This document shows, in pieces, positions 40,981 to 49,850 of a DNA stretch of 64,000 nucleotides. The notes beneath the pieces are model-generated. The model saw only the letters and a program-made list of their open reading frames with translations, did no database searches and was not told the origin of the DNA. The translations under genes were made by a program, and so were the position numbers. The first letter of the stretch is position 1, and each line of letters starts with the position of its first letter. The stretch is from contig NZ_JACOQH010000003.1 of the NCBI RefSeq assembly GCF_014297335.1, positions 124,001 through 188,000 on the forward strand, written 5' to 3'. The DNA is from Roseburia_D yibonii (GTDB taxonomy: Bacteria > Bacillota > Clostridia > Lachnospirales > Lachnospiraceae).

Positions 40981-43275
40981 ATGCGCACACTGAAGGCTTT
41001 TTTTTCTAAATTACAGAATTTCAGACAAACTCTGCAGGAAAAGCGTGCAAAGAGAGAACCTAACGCTCGTGTCGTGAAGGCAGTTGCTTTCATGAACCGC
41101 TATTCGATTCTTTTTCATGGGATTTTATCCTGTCTGCTGTGCTTCGTGATCGAATGCATTTCCAGACGTTCGTTTTTCTCTGCATGCAGCTTTGTAGGCG
41201 GACACACACTGGCTTATTTCTACAATGCATTCATCATCTTTGTTTCGCTGTCACTTGTCTACCTGTTCAAGCACAGAGCACTGTTCCGTGTACTGATCAG
41301 CGGTTTCTGGCTGTTTCTCGGCACGATCAACGGATGCATTCTTTCCAAACGTGTTACACCGTTTGGTTACACGGACTTGAAATGCCTTTCCGATCTGTTC
41401 GCCATGCAGAACACTAACTACTTTACCGCGACAGAGGCGATCACCGTTGTGACGATCGTTGCGATTTTCTTTGCCATTTGCATCTGGCTTGGCGTACACG
41501 GTCCGAAGTTCCAGGGCAATAACCACCGTATTTTCGCCCCGCTTTTTGTAGTCGGACTTTTATTTATGCTTCCGATCACAACCAAGGCTGCACAGGATTC
41601 CAACATCCTTGCTTCTTATTTTTCCAATATCGCGCAGGGCTATGAAAACTACGGTTTTGTATACGGATTTTCTTCAAGCGTTGTCGGCCGTGGTATGACC
41701 AAACCGGACGATTACAAGGAAGAGACCATTGACACGCTGACTGCTTCTTCCGCAAACGCGGGAGAGACGACCGTTGCTTCCGATGACCAGCCGAATATCG
41801 TTGTGGTACTGCTTGAGTCTTTCTGCGATCCGACGGAAGTCAATTTCTTACAGCTGTCCGAAGATCCGATCCCGAATTTCCGGAATCTGTATGAGAACTA
41901 TTCTTCCGGTTATCTGACCGTTCCTGTCGTCGGCGCCGGAACCGCAAACACCGAGTTTGAAGTTCTGACCGGTATGAGCATGCAGTATTTTGGAACCGGA
42001 GAATATCCTTATAAAACGATTTTAAAAGAGACTGACTGCGAGAGCATCGCGTCCGATCTTTCTTCGATCGGCTACGGCACACACGTTGTCCACAACAACG
42101 GCGGTAACTTTTACAGCCGTGCCAACGCCTTTTCCATGATGGGCTTTGATACTTTTACCAGCAAGGAAATGATGAACATTCAGGAATACACACCGCTCGG
42201 TGACTGGCCGACCGACAATATCCTGATCAATGAAACCAAAAAGGCCATGGATGCCACCCCGGATCAGGCGGATCTCGTCTATACGATCACCGTACAGGGA
42301 CATGGCGACTACCCGACCGAAAAGATCATTGCAGATCCTGAGATCACCGTTTCCGGTGCTGACACACAGGAAGCAAACAATCAGTGGGAATATTATGTAA
42401 ACGAGATTCATGAAGTAGATAAATTCATCGGAAACCTGACCGACATGCTCTCCAAACGCGATGAGAAAACGATCCTCGTACTGTTCGGCGATCATCTGCC
42501 GACCATGGGCTTGGAGGATTCCGATATGAAGTCCGGCGACATCTTCAAGACCAAATACGCGATCTGGAATAACTTCGGTATGCCAAAGCAGGACGCTGAT
42601 ATCACTGCTTATCAGCTTCTCGCAAACATCACCAACCAGGCGGGCATTCATGAAGGAACCATGTTTACCTATACACAGAGCCAGTTAGATCAGGGACTTA
42701 CCGGAACAGACACTTACCGCGACGGTCTTGAGAACCTGCAGTACGACATTCTTTACGGAGACCGCTACTGCTACGGCGGCGAGGATAAATATCCTGCCAC
42801 AGACCTTGTGATGGGAATTGATGATGTTTCAGTAAACCGCACCTGGATCAACAGCTCCGGTGATATCTGCATCAGCGGTTCCAACTTCACACCGTGGAGT
42901 AAGGTATTTATTAACGGAGAAAAGGTAAGTACGGCATTTATCTCAAGTTCTCTGCTGCGCATCTCCGCCGACAGTATTTCTGACGGTGACACGATCCAGG
43001 TAAATCAGATGGGCTCGAGCAATACCGTGTTCCGCAGCTCCAATGAGATCACTTATGTTGATCCAAACGCGGAAGATACCGAGGAGACGACCGAGACGGA
43101 AACGGAGGATACTTCCTCTGCAGATAACACCGATGGCATGACACCGGATGCCGAAACCACAGACGGTACCACACCGGATGTTGCGACACCGGACGGTACA
43201 GCATCGGACGCTGCGACTTCAGACAGCACTACACCGGATGTTACCCCGGATGCGGCAGCACCGGCAATACAGTAA
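40981..43275 (+). CDS. LTA synthase-family sulfatase-fold enzyme with added C-terminal domain and Thr/Asp/Pro tail
   Basis: A 764-residue membrane enzyme. About five N-terminal helices (residues 35-205) precede an extracellular sulfatase-like domain (about 265-580) with VVVLLESFCDP, the presumed nucleophile Thr in GAGTANTEFEVLTG, QGHGDYP and LFGDHLP, as in LtaS and related glycerol-phosphate transferases. After it comes an IPT/TIG-like module (INSSGDICISGSNFTPWSKV, about 615-685), then a low-complexity tail of T-P-D, D-G-T and D-A-A units (about 695-764). The added module and tail are not part of standard LtaS. ATG 40981 has AAGGGAGG ten bases upstream; a TTG three codons earlier is too close to the box. 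Confidence 0.87.
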   Translation: MRTLKAFFSKLQNFRQTLQEKRAKREPNARVVKAVAFMNRYSILFHGILSCLLCFVIECISRRSFFSACSFVGGHTLAYFYNAFIIFVSLSLVYLFKHRALFRVLISGFWLFLGTINGCILSKRVTPFGYTDLKCLSDLFAMQNTNYFTATEAITVVTIVAIFFAICIWLGVHGPKFQGNNHRIFAPLFVVGLLFMLPITTKAAQDSNILASYFSNIAQGYENYGFVYGFSSSVVGRGMTKPDDYKEETIDTLTASSANAGETTVASDDQPNIVVVLLESFCDPTEVNFLQLSEDPIPNFRNLYENYSSGYLTVPVVGAGTANTEFEVLTGMSMQYFGTGEYPYKTILKETDCESIASDLSSIGYGTHVVHNNGGNFYSRANAFSMMGFDTFTSKEMMNIQEYTPLGDWPTDNILINETKKAMDATPDQADLVYTITVQGHGDYPTEKIIADPEITVSGADTQEANNQWEYYVNEIHEVDKFIGNLTDMLSKRDEKTILVLFGDHLPTMGLEDSDMKSGDIFKTKYAIWNNFGMPKQDADITAYQLLANITNQAGIHEGTMFTYTQSQLDQGLTGTDTYRDGLENLQYDILYGDRYCYGGEDKYPATDLVMGIDDVSVNRTWINSSGDICISGSNFTPWSKVFINGEKVSTAFISSSLLRISADSISDGDTIQVNQMGSSNTVFRSSNEITYVDPNAEDTEETTETETEDTSSADNTDGMTPDAETTDGTTPDVATPDGTASDAATSDSTTPDVTPDAAAPAIQ

Positions 43276-43290
43276 GCGAATACGAAAGCA

Positions 43291-43326
43291 AACGGGAATG
43301 TGAAAGATTTCACATTCCCGTTTTTA
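43291..43326 (+). terminator. Intrinsic terminator of the LTA-synthase-type gene
   Basis: Stem AACGGGAATGTGAAA / TTTCACATTCCCGTT with a short loop, followed by TTTTT. Confidence 0.9.
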
Positions 43327-43398
43327 TTGTCCTGCAGCAAATACACGAACACGTCTCCCCAAAGACGTATATCAGCCTCTTTCTGCATGAAAAACTGT

Positions 43399-45108
43399 TT
43401 AACCGAGCGCTTTCTGCTCGGCGTTCCACATCGCCGCGTACTTGCCGTTCTTTTCTAACAGCTCCGCATGCGTACCGGCTTCCGCGATCCTGCCTTCCGA
43501 TACGACCAGGATCTGATCCGCGTTTTTTACGATCGACAGCGTATGCGCGATCATGACCACCGTCTTTTTCTGCGCTAAGAGATTTGCAATCGCCTGTTTT
43601 ACCGCAAGCTCATTTTCAATATCAAGGGAAGCCGTCGCTTCATCCAAAAGCAGGATCGGACTGTCCTTTAAGATCGCCCGCGCAATGGAAAGCCGCTGTC
43701 TTTCCCCGCCGGAGAGCAGATTTCCGTTTTCCCCGACCGGCGTGTCATAGCCCTTTTCCATCTTACGGATAAAACCGTCACAATTTGCCGCCCTGCACGC
43801 AGCTTCGATCTCCGCGTCCGTCGCCTCCGGTCTGGCATGCCGGATATTTTCCCGCACCGTATCATCAAACAGAAAGACTTCCTGATCGACCATTGAGATC
43901 CCGGTGAGCACCTGTTCCGCCGCAGCAGACAGAATGGACTCGCCTCCGATCCGGATCGTGCCGCCTCCTGCCTCGTAGAATTTTGCGATCAGATTTAAGA
44001 TCGTGGATTTGCCGGAACCGGAATCCCCGACGATCGCCGTAAGCTTCTGATCCGGCGCGGTAAAGGAAACATCCGTAAGCACCGGCTCTCCCGGCACATA
44101 GGAAAATGCCACATGATCGAACGTGATCTCATGCGTCCCCGGCTGGAACGGCTTCCTGCTACCGGTCTCCTCCGGTTCTTCCGCCACGTTCTTTATCTTT
44201 CCCTTTGAGATCATCAGATTCTTATATCCGGTCAGATCCACAAAGATCGCGTTTGCCATCTTTGCGCAGAAGATCGGAAGCATACAGATCAGAAGATAGG
44301 ATATCGTATCTAACGTTCCCGCCGCCCACGGTGTGTATGCGAGCCAAATGATAAGCGGGCAGGCAAGCCAGATCAGGATCCCGCAGACAGCCCCGATCGG
44401 CAGCACCTTTGCCTCGTAGAGGAAACTGATGTCGCAGAAATCCTTCATCGCCTTTGTCACCGTTTTATTTTTGGTTCCACCGATCCCATATGCACGGAAA
44501 GTCTGGATCCCGGAAATATATTCCACAATACTGCTGACATTTTCCGCACAGATGTCATTTTTCTCATTTCCATATTTGCGCACCATGTAAAAAGACAGAT
44601 AAAGTGCCGGGATCAGCAGCAGATCCGCCGCAAGCAGGATAAGCCCCGCAGGAACATAGAGCGTCATCACGAAACCGATCAGCATGAGCGAGAGCGAAAT
44701 ATTCTTTGCCAGATCACCAATCTTGTGCGTCAGTATCTTTTCATAATTGTTGACATCACTGGTGAGCACCGAGATATACTCCCCGGTCTGCCCTTTGGAA
44801 AAACGGGAGAGCGGGATTCGCTTTATCTTATCACCGAGAAACAGACGGATCTGCCTGCTGACCGCCGCCCCTCCGATCTGCGCCCTGGTATAGCCAAAGC
44901 TGTAGATCACGATGCGGAAGAAAAAGATCACTGCGATAAGTCCCGTGACTTTAAGTGCCCGGGAAAGATCAAATGTTCCGCTCCACAAAAGCCGCATGAC
45001 TGTATAAAGCAGCAGGAACAGGCTGCCGGAAAGCAGTCCTTCGACCATAGTTCCCGCGATCCCGATATAAAAATTTCTGTTTTTTTTAAACACGTTCTTA
45101 TCTGTCAT
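43399..45108 (-). CDS. ABC half transporter (exporter fold), second of a pair
   Basis: A 569-residue fused membrane-ATPase protein: six membrane helices in the first about 300 residues, then an ATPase with Walker A GDSGSGKST, Q-loop MVDQEVFLFDD, signature LSGGERQR, Walker B LLLDEATASLD and switch His in AHTLS. Both ATP-site half motifs are consensus. It overlaps the preceding half transporter by 11 bases and is last in a five-gene operon with ECF transporter genes. Architecture and company recall YbtP/YbtQ-type importers with an exporter fold, so direction of transport is open. ATG 45108 is chosen for its AAGGAGGAG box; the upstream open frame has none. Confidence 0.9.
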   Translation of the reverse strand: MTDKNVFKKNRNFYIGIAGTMVEGLLSGSLFLLLYTVMRLLWSGTFDLSRALKVTGLIAVIFFFRIVIYSFGYTRAQIGGAAVSRQIRLFLGDKIKRIPLSRFSKGQTGEYISVLTSDVNNYEKILTHKIGDLAKNISLSLMLIGFVMTLYVPAGLILLAADLLLIPALYLSFYMVRKYGNEKNDICAENVSSIVEYISGIQTFRAYGIGGTKNKTVTKAMKDFCDISFLYEAKVLPIGAVCGILIWLACPLIIWLAYTPWAAGTLDTISYLLICMLPIFCAKMANAIFVDLTGYKNLMISKGKIKNVAEEPEETGSRKPFQPGTHEITFDHVAFSYVPGEPVLTDVSFTAPDQKLTAIVGDSGSGKSTILNLIAKFYEAGGGTIRIGGESILSAAAEQVLTGISMVDQEVFLFDDTVRENIRHARPEATDAEIEAACRAANCDGFIRKMEKGYDTPVGENGNLLSGGERQRLSIARAILKDSPILLLDEATASLDIENELAVKQAIANLLAQKKTVVMIAHTLSIVKNADQILVVSEGRIAEAGTHAELLEKNGKYAAMWNAEQKALG

Positions 45109-46873
45109 CCCGGTCTCCTCCTTTTCGCTGATAAGTGATATTACGCGCCGTCTCATAATCTTCCCACGCTTTGCGGTAATAGGCATTGTTCGCCCTTACC
45201 TCGTCATGTGTGCCGACACAGCTTATCGTGTGGTCTTCGACGACCGCCACGCGGTCACACATTTTCAGTGCGCTCAACCGGTGCGCGACCACAATGACCG
45301 TCTTTCCACGGCAGAGATTTCGGATCGCCCGGTCGATCTCCATCTGATTTTCCGGGTCTGACGCACTGGTCGCCTCATCCAAGATCAGAATCGGCGCGTT
45401 TTTTAAGATGGCGCGTGCGATCGCGATGCGTTGCTTTTCTCCGCCCGAAAACCGGGAACCGAAGCTTCCCACCTTCGTATCATAGCCATCCGGAAGCGAC
45501 ATGATAAAGTCATCGATCTGGGCTTCCTTTGCCGCCGCGCGCACCTCGGCCAGGCTCGCGTCACTGCCCATACGGATATTTTCCAGTACGCTCTCCCTGG
45601 TTAAAAACGTCTTCTGAAAGACGACCGCCACATTTTGCAAGATCTGTTCATAGTTTAATTCTTTCACATTTTTTCCGCCGATCAAAACTGCTCCGCCCTG
45701 CACATCATAAAAGCGGGAGATCAGCTCCACAACCGTACTTTTTCCGGCTCCGGAGCGCCCGACAAGCACAACACATTCCCCGTCTTTGATCTTCAGGTTG
45801 CAGTGGCTTAGTACCTCCGGCTTTCCACTCTCCGGTTCATAGGAAAAGCACACATCCTTTAACTCAATGTCATGCTCTTTCGGAAAATCCAGTCCGCCCT
45901 CATAGACCGGAATATTTAAGATCTCCGCTGTTTTTGTCACCGCATTTAAGACATTCGCAAAATTTGTGCCAAGCTCCTGCAGCGGCCGGATCTCGGTCAG
46001 ATACATCGATCCGACATAGACAAACAGCAAAAACGCGCCCGCCGTAATCGAACCTTTTGAAAAAAACATACCGCCAAACGGCACCATAAAAAGCATACCG
46101 CATTCGATGATCACGAGAAACGCCGCAAACGGCGGCCCCATACGCTTTGAAGTCTCATTCCAGACCGCATTTTCTTCATTCACCGCACCCGAAAATTTGC
46201 AGAAGGACGCACTGCCCATATCGTAGGCTTTGATCAGTTTCATGCCGTTCATATATTCGATCATCACCGAATTTAACGAGGTGATCGAATGGTTTGCGCG
46301 CTCCATCAGTTCATCGGTGTTGCGAAACATGATCCCCATGACAGCCACCGCCGCCACAAGCGGGATCAGCGAGATAAATGCGAGCGGCACATTGACACTC
46401 ATCAGATATAGAAAGATCACGACCGGTCCTACGAGATAGCAGACCAGATCCGGCAGACTGTGCGCCAAAAACAGCTCCAGCTTCTCTATGTCCTCGTTTA
46501 ATACGGTCTTGATGTCTCCGGTACTCCGCTCGTTTAATGCCCCGAGCGGAACCTTTGCCATATGCTCGGCAACCATGCACCGCACCTTATACAGTGCGCC
46601 GTAAGCGCCCTTGTGTGAGGCAACGCCCGAAAGCCCGAAGAGCGCAAAGCGGAGGATCACTGCCACCGCGATCATGACCGCCTCGCGCATGATGAGCTCT
46701 TTGGTACAGCTGTGCGAAAATACCGCATTCATCAGCCGATAGATCCCAAGGTATGGCACCATCGTACAAAGTCCGCTGATAAACGATAAAAACACGGCTA
46801 AAAACAGCCAGATCCTGTTTTTTCCCGCCCAGTGTAAGAGCAATGCCACTCTTTTTTTCTTTTCCGGTTTCAT
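45098..46873 (-). CDS. ABC half transporter (exporter fold), first of a pair
   Basis: A 591-residue half transporter with six helices (about 15-310) and an ATPase: Walker A GRSGAGKST, Q-loop VVFQKTFLTRE, signature FSGGEKQR, Walker B ILILDEATSASD and AHRLS. The signature begins with Phe instead of Leu, and the D-loop is SASD, but catalytic Glu is present. It starts two bases after the fused EcfA gene ends and overlaps its partner gene downstream, so a heterodimer is likely. The gene order EcfA-ABC-ABC links it to the ECF module in function. Confidence 0.9.
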   Translation of the reverse strand: MKPEKKKRVALLLHWAGKNRIWLFLAVFLSFISGLCTMVPYLGIYRLMNAVFSHSCTKELIMREAVMIAVAVILRFALFGLSGVASHKGAYGALYKVRCMVAEHMAKVPLGALNERSTGDIKTVLNEDIEKLELFLAHSLPDLVCYLVGPVVIFLYLMSVNVPLAFISLIPLVAAVAVMGIMFRNTDELMERANHSITSLNSVMIEYMNGMKLIKAYDMGSASFCKFSGAVNEENAVWNETSKRMGPPFAAFLVIIECGMLFMVPFGGMFFSKGSITAGAFLLFVYVGSMYLTEIRPLQELGTNFANVLNAVTKTAEILNIPVYEGGLDFPKEHDIELKDVCFSYEPESGKPEVLSHCNLKIKDGECVVLVGRSGAGKSTVVELISRFYDVQGGAVLIGGKNVKELNYEQILQNVAVVFQKTFLTRESVLENIRMGSDASLAEVRAAAKEAQIDDFIMSLPDGYDTKVGSFGSRFSGGEKQRIAIARAILKNAPILILDEATSASDPENQMEIDRAIRNLCRGKTVIVVAHRLSALKMCDRVAVVEDHTISCVGTHDEVRANNAYYRKAWEDYETARNITYQRKGGDRDDR

Positions 46874-46875
46874 TT

Positions 46876-48348
46876 TTACTCCCCCCTCTTTTCCTTTTCG
46901 GTAACGGAAAATATTTCCTTTATTTTTTCCAGATTTCCCGGTTCTACCGCAAGATCATCCAAAAGTTTTCCCTGATCCAGATGCAGCACCCGCGTACAGA
47001 TGCGGCAGGCAAATTCATAATCATGCGTCACGACAAACACGAGCTTTCCCGCCGCCCGAAGCGCGCCGAAAAGCCCCGCGACCTGTACCATGCTGTCATA
47101 ATCCAGTCCGCTGGTCGGTTCATCGAACACCAGAAGTTCTTTTTTGCATATCATGCTGACCGCGACCGCCACACGCTGTTTCTGACCACCGGAAAGTGTA
47201 TTGGGATGCCGCTTTTTTAACGGAGCGATACCAAGCTCCTGCATCGTCTGTTCCACCAACGCCGGATCTGGATTTTTGATGCCAAACGAGCACTCCGCCT
47301 CCACGCTCTCCGCAAACAGTTCGTAACTGACATCCTGCATGACCATATAGGAAAGTGAAAGTCTCTTTTTCGCATTCTGCGGCTCGCCCTCCCAGAAAAA
47401 TGTCCCGCCGCATTCCCTGTGCAGTCCACACAGTGCCCGGGAGAATGTCGTCTTGCCGGCTCCATTGTGACCAACGACCGCTATGACCTCTCCCCGTGCT
47501 GCGGCAAAACTGATTTCGGAAAGCACCGGCTGTTTTTTCCGAAAGACGGATACCTCCCGAAGCTCAAGCACCGGCTTTTCTTTTTTTGCACTGTCCGTAT
47601 CTTGCGGACACACAGGAACTTCCTTTGTGAGATCGAGTGCGCGCAGCCCCATCTGTTTTCTCGTTTCGTCCGGGATCTGCCGGAACTCATCCGGTGTATA
47701 GATCCCGGTGATCCGCCCTTTTTCCAGATATACGATGCGGTCTGCCAGATCCATCAGGTAATAAAGCCTGTGTTCCGCCACGATCACAGTCTTCCCCTGC
47801 GCCTTGATCAGGCGCAAATGCTGTTTTAATTCCGCGATCGTATCCACATCCAGATTGGAGGACGGCTCATCGAGCAGATAAATTTCCGGATTCATCGCAT
47901 ACACCGACGCGAACGCGATCTTTTGCTTTTCTCCGCCCGAAAGTTCAAAAATATTTCTTCCGCGCAGTTTTTCTATCTGTAATTCTCTCCCCGTCTGCTC
48001 CACACGCGCGCGCAATTCTTCCGGCGGTCTCGCCTCGTTTTCAATGCCAAACGCAATCTCGCTGTCTGTGTCCACGTTAAAAAACTGTGTGCGCGGGTTC
48101 TGAAAAACCGAGCCGACCCGCTCTGCGATCCGATACATCGGCATATCCCGCACACGCTCTCCGTCCACGAGTACATTCCCTGTCATCTCTGCCGGATAAA
48201 ATTCCGGGATCAGGCCGTTGATCAGACGAGTGACTGTTGTTTTTCCACAGCCGCTGCGTCCGCACAACAGCAGAAACTCTCCCTTTTTTATTGTCAGATC
48301 CAGATCTTTCACTCCATAATCCAGTGACACGGATTTTATCTCTATCAT
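46876..48348 (-). CDS. Fused double ATPase of an ECF transporter (EcfA-EcfA')
   Basis: About 490 residues with two complete ABC ATPases in one chain. The first has CGRSGCGKTT near residue 30, signature LSGGEKQK and YLLDEPSSNLD; the second has GHNGAGKTTF, LSGGQKQR and LVFDEPTSGLD. Each has a switch His (AEHRLYY, THDYE). It powers the EcfT/S-component pair encoded just upstream. Two adjacent ATGs occur; 48348 has the better distance to GGGGAGGAG, and 48351 would overlap the EcfT stop by four bases. Fusion replaces the usual separate EcfA1 and EcfA2. Confidence 0.92.
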   Translation of the reverse strand: MIEIKSVSLDYGVKDLDLTIKKGEFLLLCGRSGCGKTTVTRLINGLIPEFYPAEMTGNVLVDGERVRDMPMYRIAERVGSVFQNPRTQFFNVDTDSEIAFGIENEARPPEELRARVEQTGRELQIEKLRGRNIFELSGGEKQKIAFASVYAMNPEIYLLDEPSSNLDVDTIAELKQHLRLIKAQGKTVIVAEHRLYYLMDLADRIVYLEKGRITGIYTPDEFRQIPDETRKQMGLRALDLTKEVPVCPQDTDSAKKEKPVLELREVSVFRKKQPVLSEISFAAARGEVIAVVGHNGAGKTTFSRALCGLHRECGGTFFWEGEPQNAKKRLSLSYMVMQDVSYELFAESVEAECSFGIKNPDPALVEQTMQELGIAPLKKRHPNTLSGGQKQRVAVAVSMICKKELLVFDEPTSGLDYDSMVQVAGLFGALRAAGKLVFVVTHDYEFACRICTRVLHLDQGKLLDDLAVEPGNLEKIKEIFSVTEKEKRGE

Positions 48349-49067
48349 CATATACTCCTCCCCAGATACAGTCCCGCTGCAAAATAGCCCAAAAACAAGA
48401 GCACTGCGGCGGCATCCGTGATCCCCAGTCTGATCTGCACCAGACAGGTGCGCGGCTTTGGATTTTCAATGCCCCGTGTGACTGCTGCGATCGAGAGTTC
48501 ATCCGCCGCCTTCGACGCCGCCATCATAAACGGCACATAAATGCATTCCACCGTCATGCCCGGAGCCGTAAGAAATCCTCTGACCGACGGAAATACGTCC
48601 CGCATCCGCATGGCGTCCTTAATATACCGCCAGTCCTCTCCGACCGTCGGCAGATAGCGCAGCATGACCGCCAGCGGGATCACCAGTTTTTTCGGTGCAT
48701 GCAGCCGGTTCATTGCCGACAGAAATTCACTGACCTTTGTCGTGGTAAGCACCACGCCTGCCAGCATACCGCAGGCATAGACCTTATGTAAAAGTCCAAG
48801 GAATGCCACAAACATTGTCCGAAGCGTCCCGGTCATTTCCTGCATGATCCACGCAGTAAAAAAACAGATCAGCGCATAGGCGATGACACCTTTCACCGCA
48901 TAGCCCCATTTGCCGAAGCCTGCCGCAAGCAGCGCGATAAGCACCACAAGCCCAAACTGATACGCAAGCGACGGTGCCGACATGGAAGACAGCACACAAA
49001 GCAGGATCAGAAAAAGCTTGGTTCTCGGATCCAGCCGGAACTTCTTTTTCCCGTTTTTGCAGATCAT
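48348..49067 (-). CDS. ecfT: ECF transporter transmembrane protein EcfT
   Basis: A 239-residue membrane protein with about five to six helices. The start KKFRLDPRTKLFLILL is typical of EcfT (CbiQ family), and the coupling-helix signatures with A-R-G-like motifs are present in altered form (AMRMRDVF and AAVTRGIENPK). It couples ATPase strokes to the S component. Its ATG overlaps the S-component stop by four bases, and its own stop overlaps the next start, so translation of the operon is tightly coupled. Confidence 0.9.
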   Translation of the reverse strand: MICKNGKKKFRLDPRTKLFLILLCVLSSMSAPSLAYQFGLVVLIALLAAGFGKWGYAVKGVIAYALICFFTAWIMQEMTGTLRTMFVAFLGLLHKVYACGMLAGVVLTTTKVSEFLSAMNRLHAPKKLVIPLAVMLRYLPTVGEDWRYIKDAMRMRDVFPSVRGFLTAPGMTVECIYVPFMMAASKAADELSIAAVTRGIENPKPRTCLVQIRLGITDAAAVLLFLGYFAAGLYLGRSI

Positions 49068-49669
49068 GCCGTGATACCCGCTTTTTCAAACTGTTTTTTT
49101 AACATTTTGCTGCCAACTGCCGCGCTGATCAGTGCCGCCGCCAGCGTTCCGATCAGCATGACTGCGAGAATGGCACTGTTTCCGGTCGCCTGCATCGTAT
49201 CGATATAGCCCTGCTCCGTTCCGTTTCCAAGCATCGTCTTTGCCCATCCGTCCGGGTCCGCAAAAAAGACGAGATAGGAGCCGGTTCCACCGAGACTGTA
49301 GAGCATATAGGAGATCGCATTGATCTTCCGGCTGGCATATCCTCCGATCCCCGCAGCCAGATCCGCCACGATCCCCATAAGGATCGTTCCAAGCGCAAAT
49401 GCCCAGTGCATACCGGTCACAAACCAGATGATGCCGATCAGCGCGCCAACAATCGTTATCGCAAAACGCTTTTTCACTTTTGCGATCAGTAACAGATAGA
49501 TAGGTCCGCACAGTATTGCGCTCCCCACCGGCATATAAAAGGTGAGCACCGGATTTGGTGCGAAAAAGATCCCGCCCACCATGCTAAAAACCAGCATAAG
49601 CGCTGTGAAAATACCGATTGTGACCAGGTCTTTGACCGAAAGTCCCCTCTTTGCTGTTTGATTACTCAT
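49064..49669 (-). CDS. ECF transporter S component, MptD/Trep_Strep family
   Basis: A 201-residue membrane protein with about six helices, the size of substrate-binding S components. The start LSVKDLVTIGIFTALMLVFS and the segments AGIGGYASRKINAISYMLYSLG and IGTLAAALISAAVGSKML fit the MptD (Trep_Strep) family, whose substrates are not established. ATG 49669 with AGGAGG eight bases away is preferred to an upstream extension. It is first in the five-gene operon and would determine specificity. Confidence 0.85.
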   Translation of the reverse strand: MSNQTAKRGLSVKDLVTIGIFTALMLVFSMVGGIFFAPNPVLTFYMPVGSAILCGPIYLLLIAKVKKRFAITIVGALIGIIWFVTGMHWAFALGTILMGIVADLAAGIGGYASRKINAISYMLYSLGGTGSYLVFFADPDGWAKTMLGNGTEQGYIDTMQATGNSAILAVMLIGTLAAALISAAVGSKMLKKQFEKAGITA

Positions 49670-49750
49670 ATCAGATATCCTCCTCTTGTCGCAGGCGATT
49701 GACCATCTGCCCACATTCTGTTAATATGTGATTAGTTCCTGCTAACCGCA

Positions 49751-49843
49751 CTTATACGATACTGATTTCAAAGGCGGACCGCAATACGAAACTGGCAGTT
49801 TCGTCTTTTCGTTGCAAAGGTTCGTCTCATCGTTGCAAGGAGG
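49751..49843. promoter_or_regulatory. Divergent control region of the ECF/ABC operon and its AraC regulator
   Basis: Two near-identical tandem units, TTCGTCTTTTCGTTGCAAAGG (49800-49820, 21 bases; first 19 shown by their shared ends) and TTCGTCTCATCGTTGCAAGG (49821-49840), lie just before the AraC start. A palindrome CGAAACT-GGC-AGTTTCG (49787-49803) and an inverted copy of the motif (TTTCGTATTGCGG read on minus) lie next to it. A minus-strand -10 TATAAG (49751-49756) lacks a good -35, as expected of an activator-dependent promoter. Confidence 0.55.
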
Positions 49844-49850
49844 TTACTTT

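Noticed and set aside
43090..43270. Tandem repeat array as a non-coding element.
   Set aside because: The units (ACACCGGATG-like) are in frame and encode the Thr/Asp/Pro tail of the LTA-synthase-type protein.
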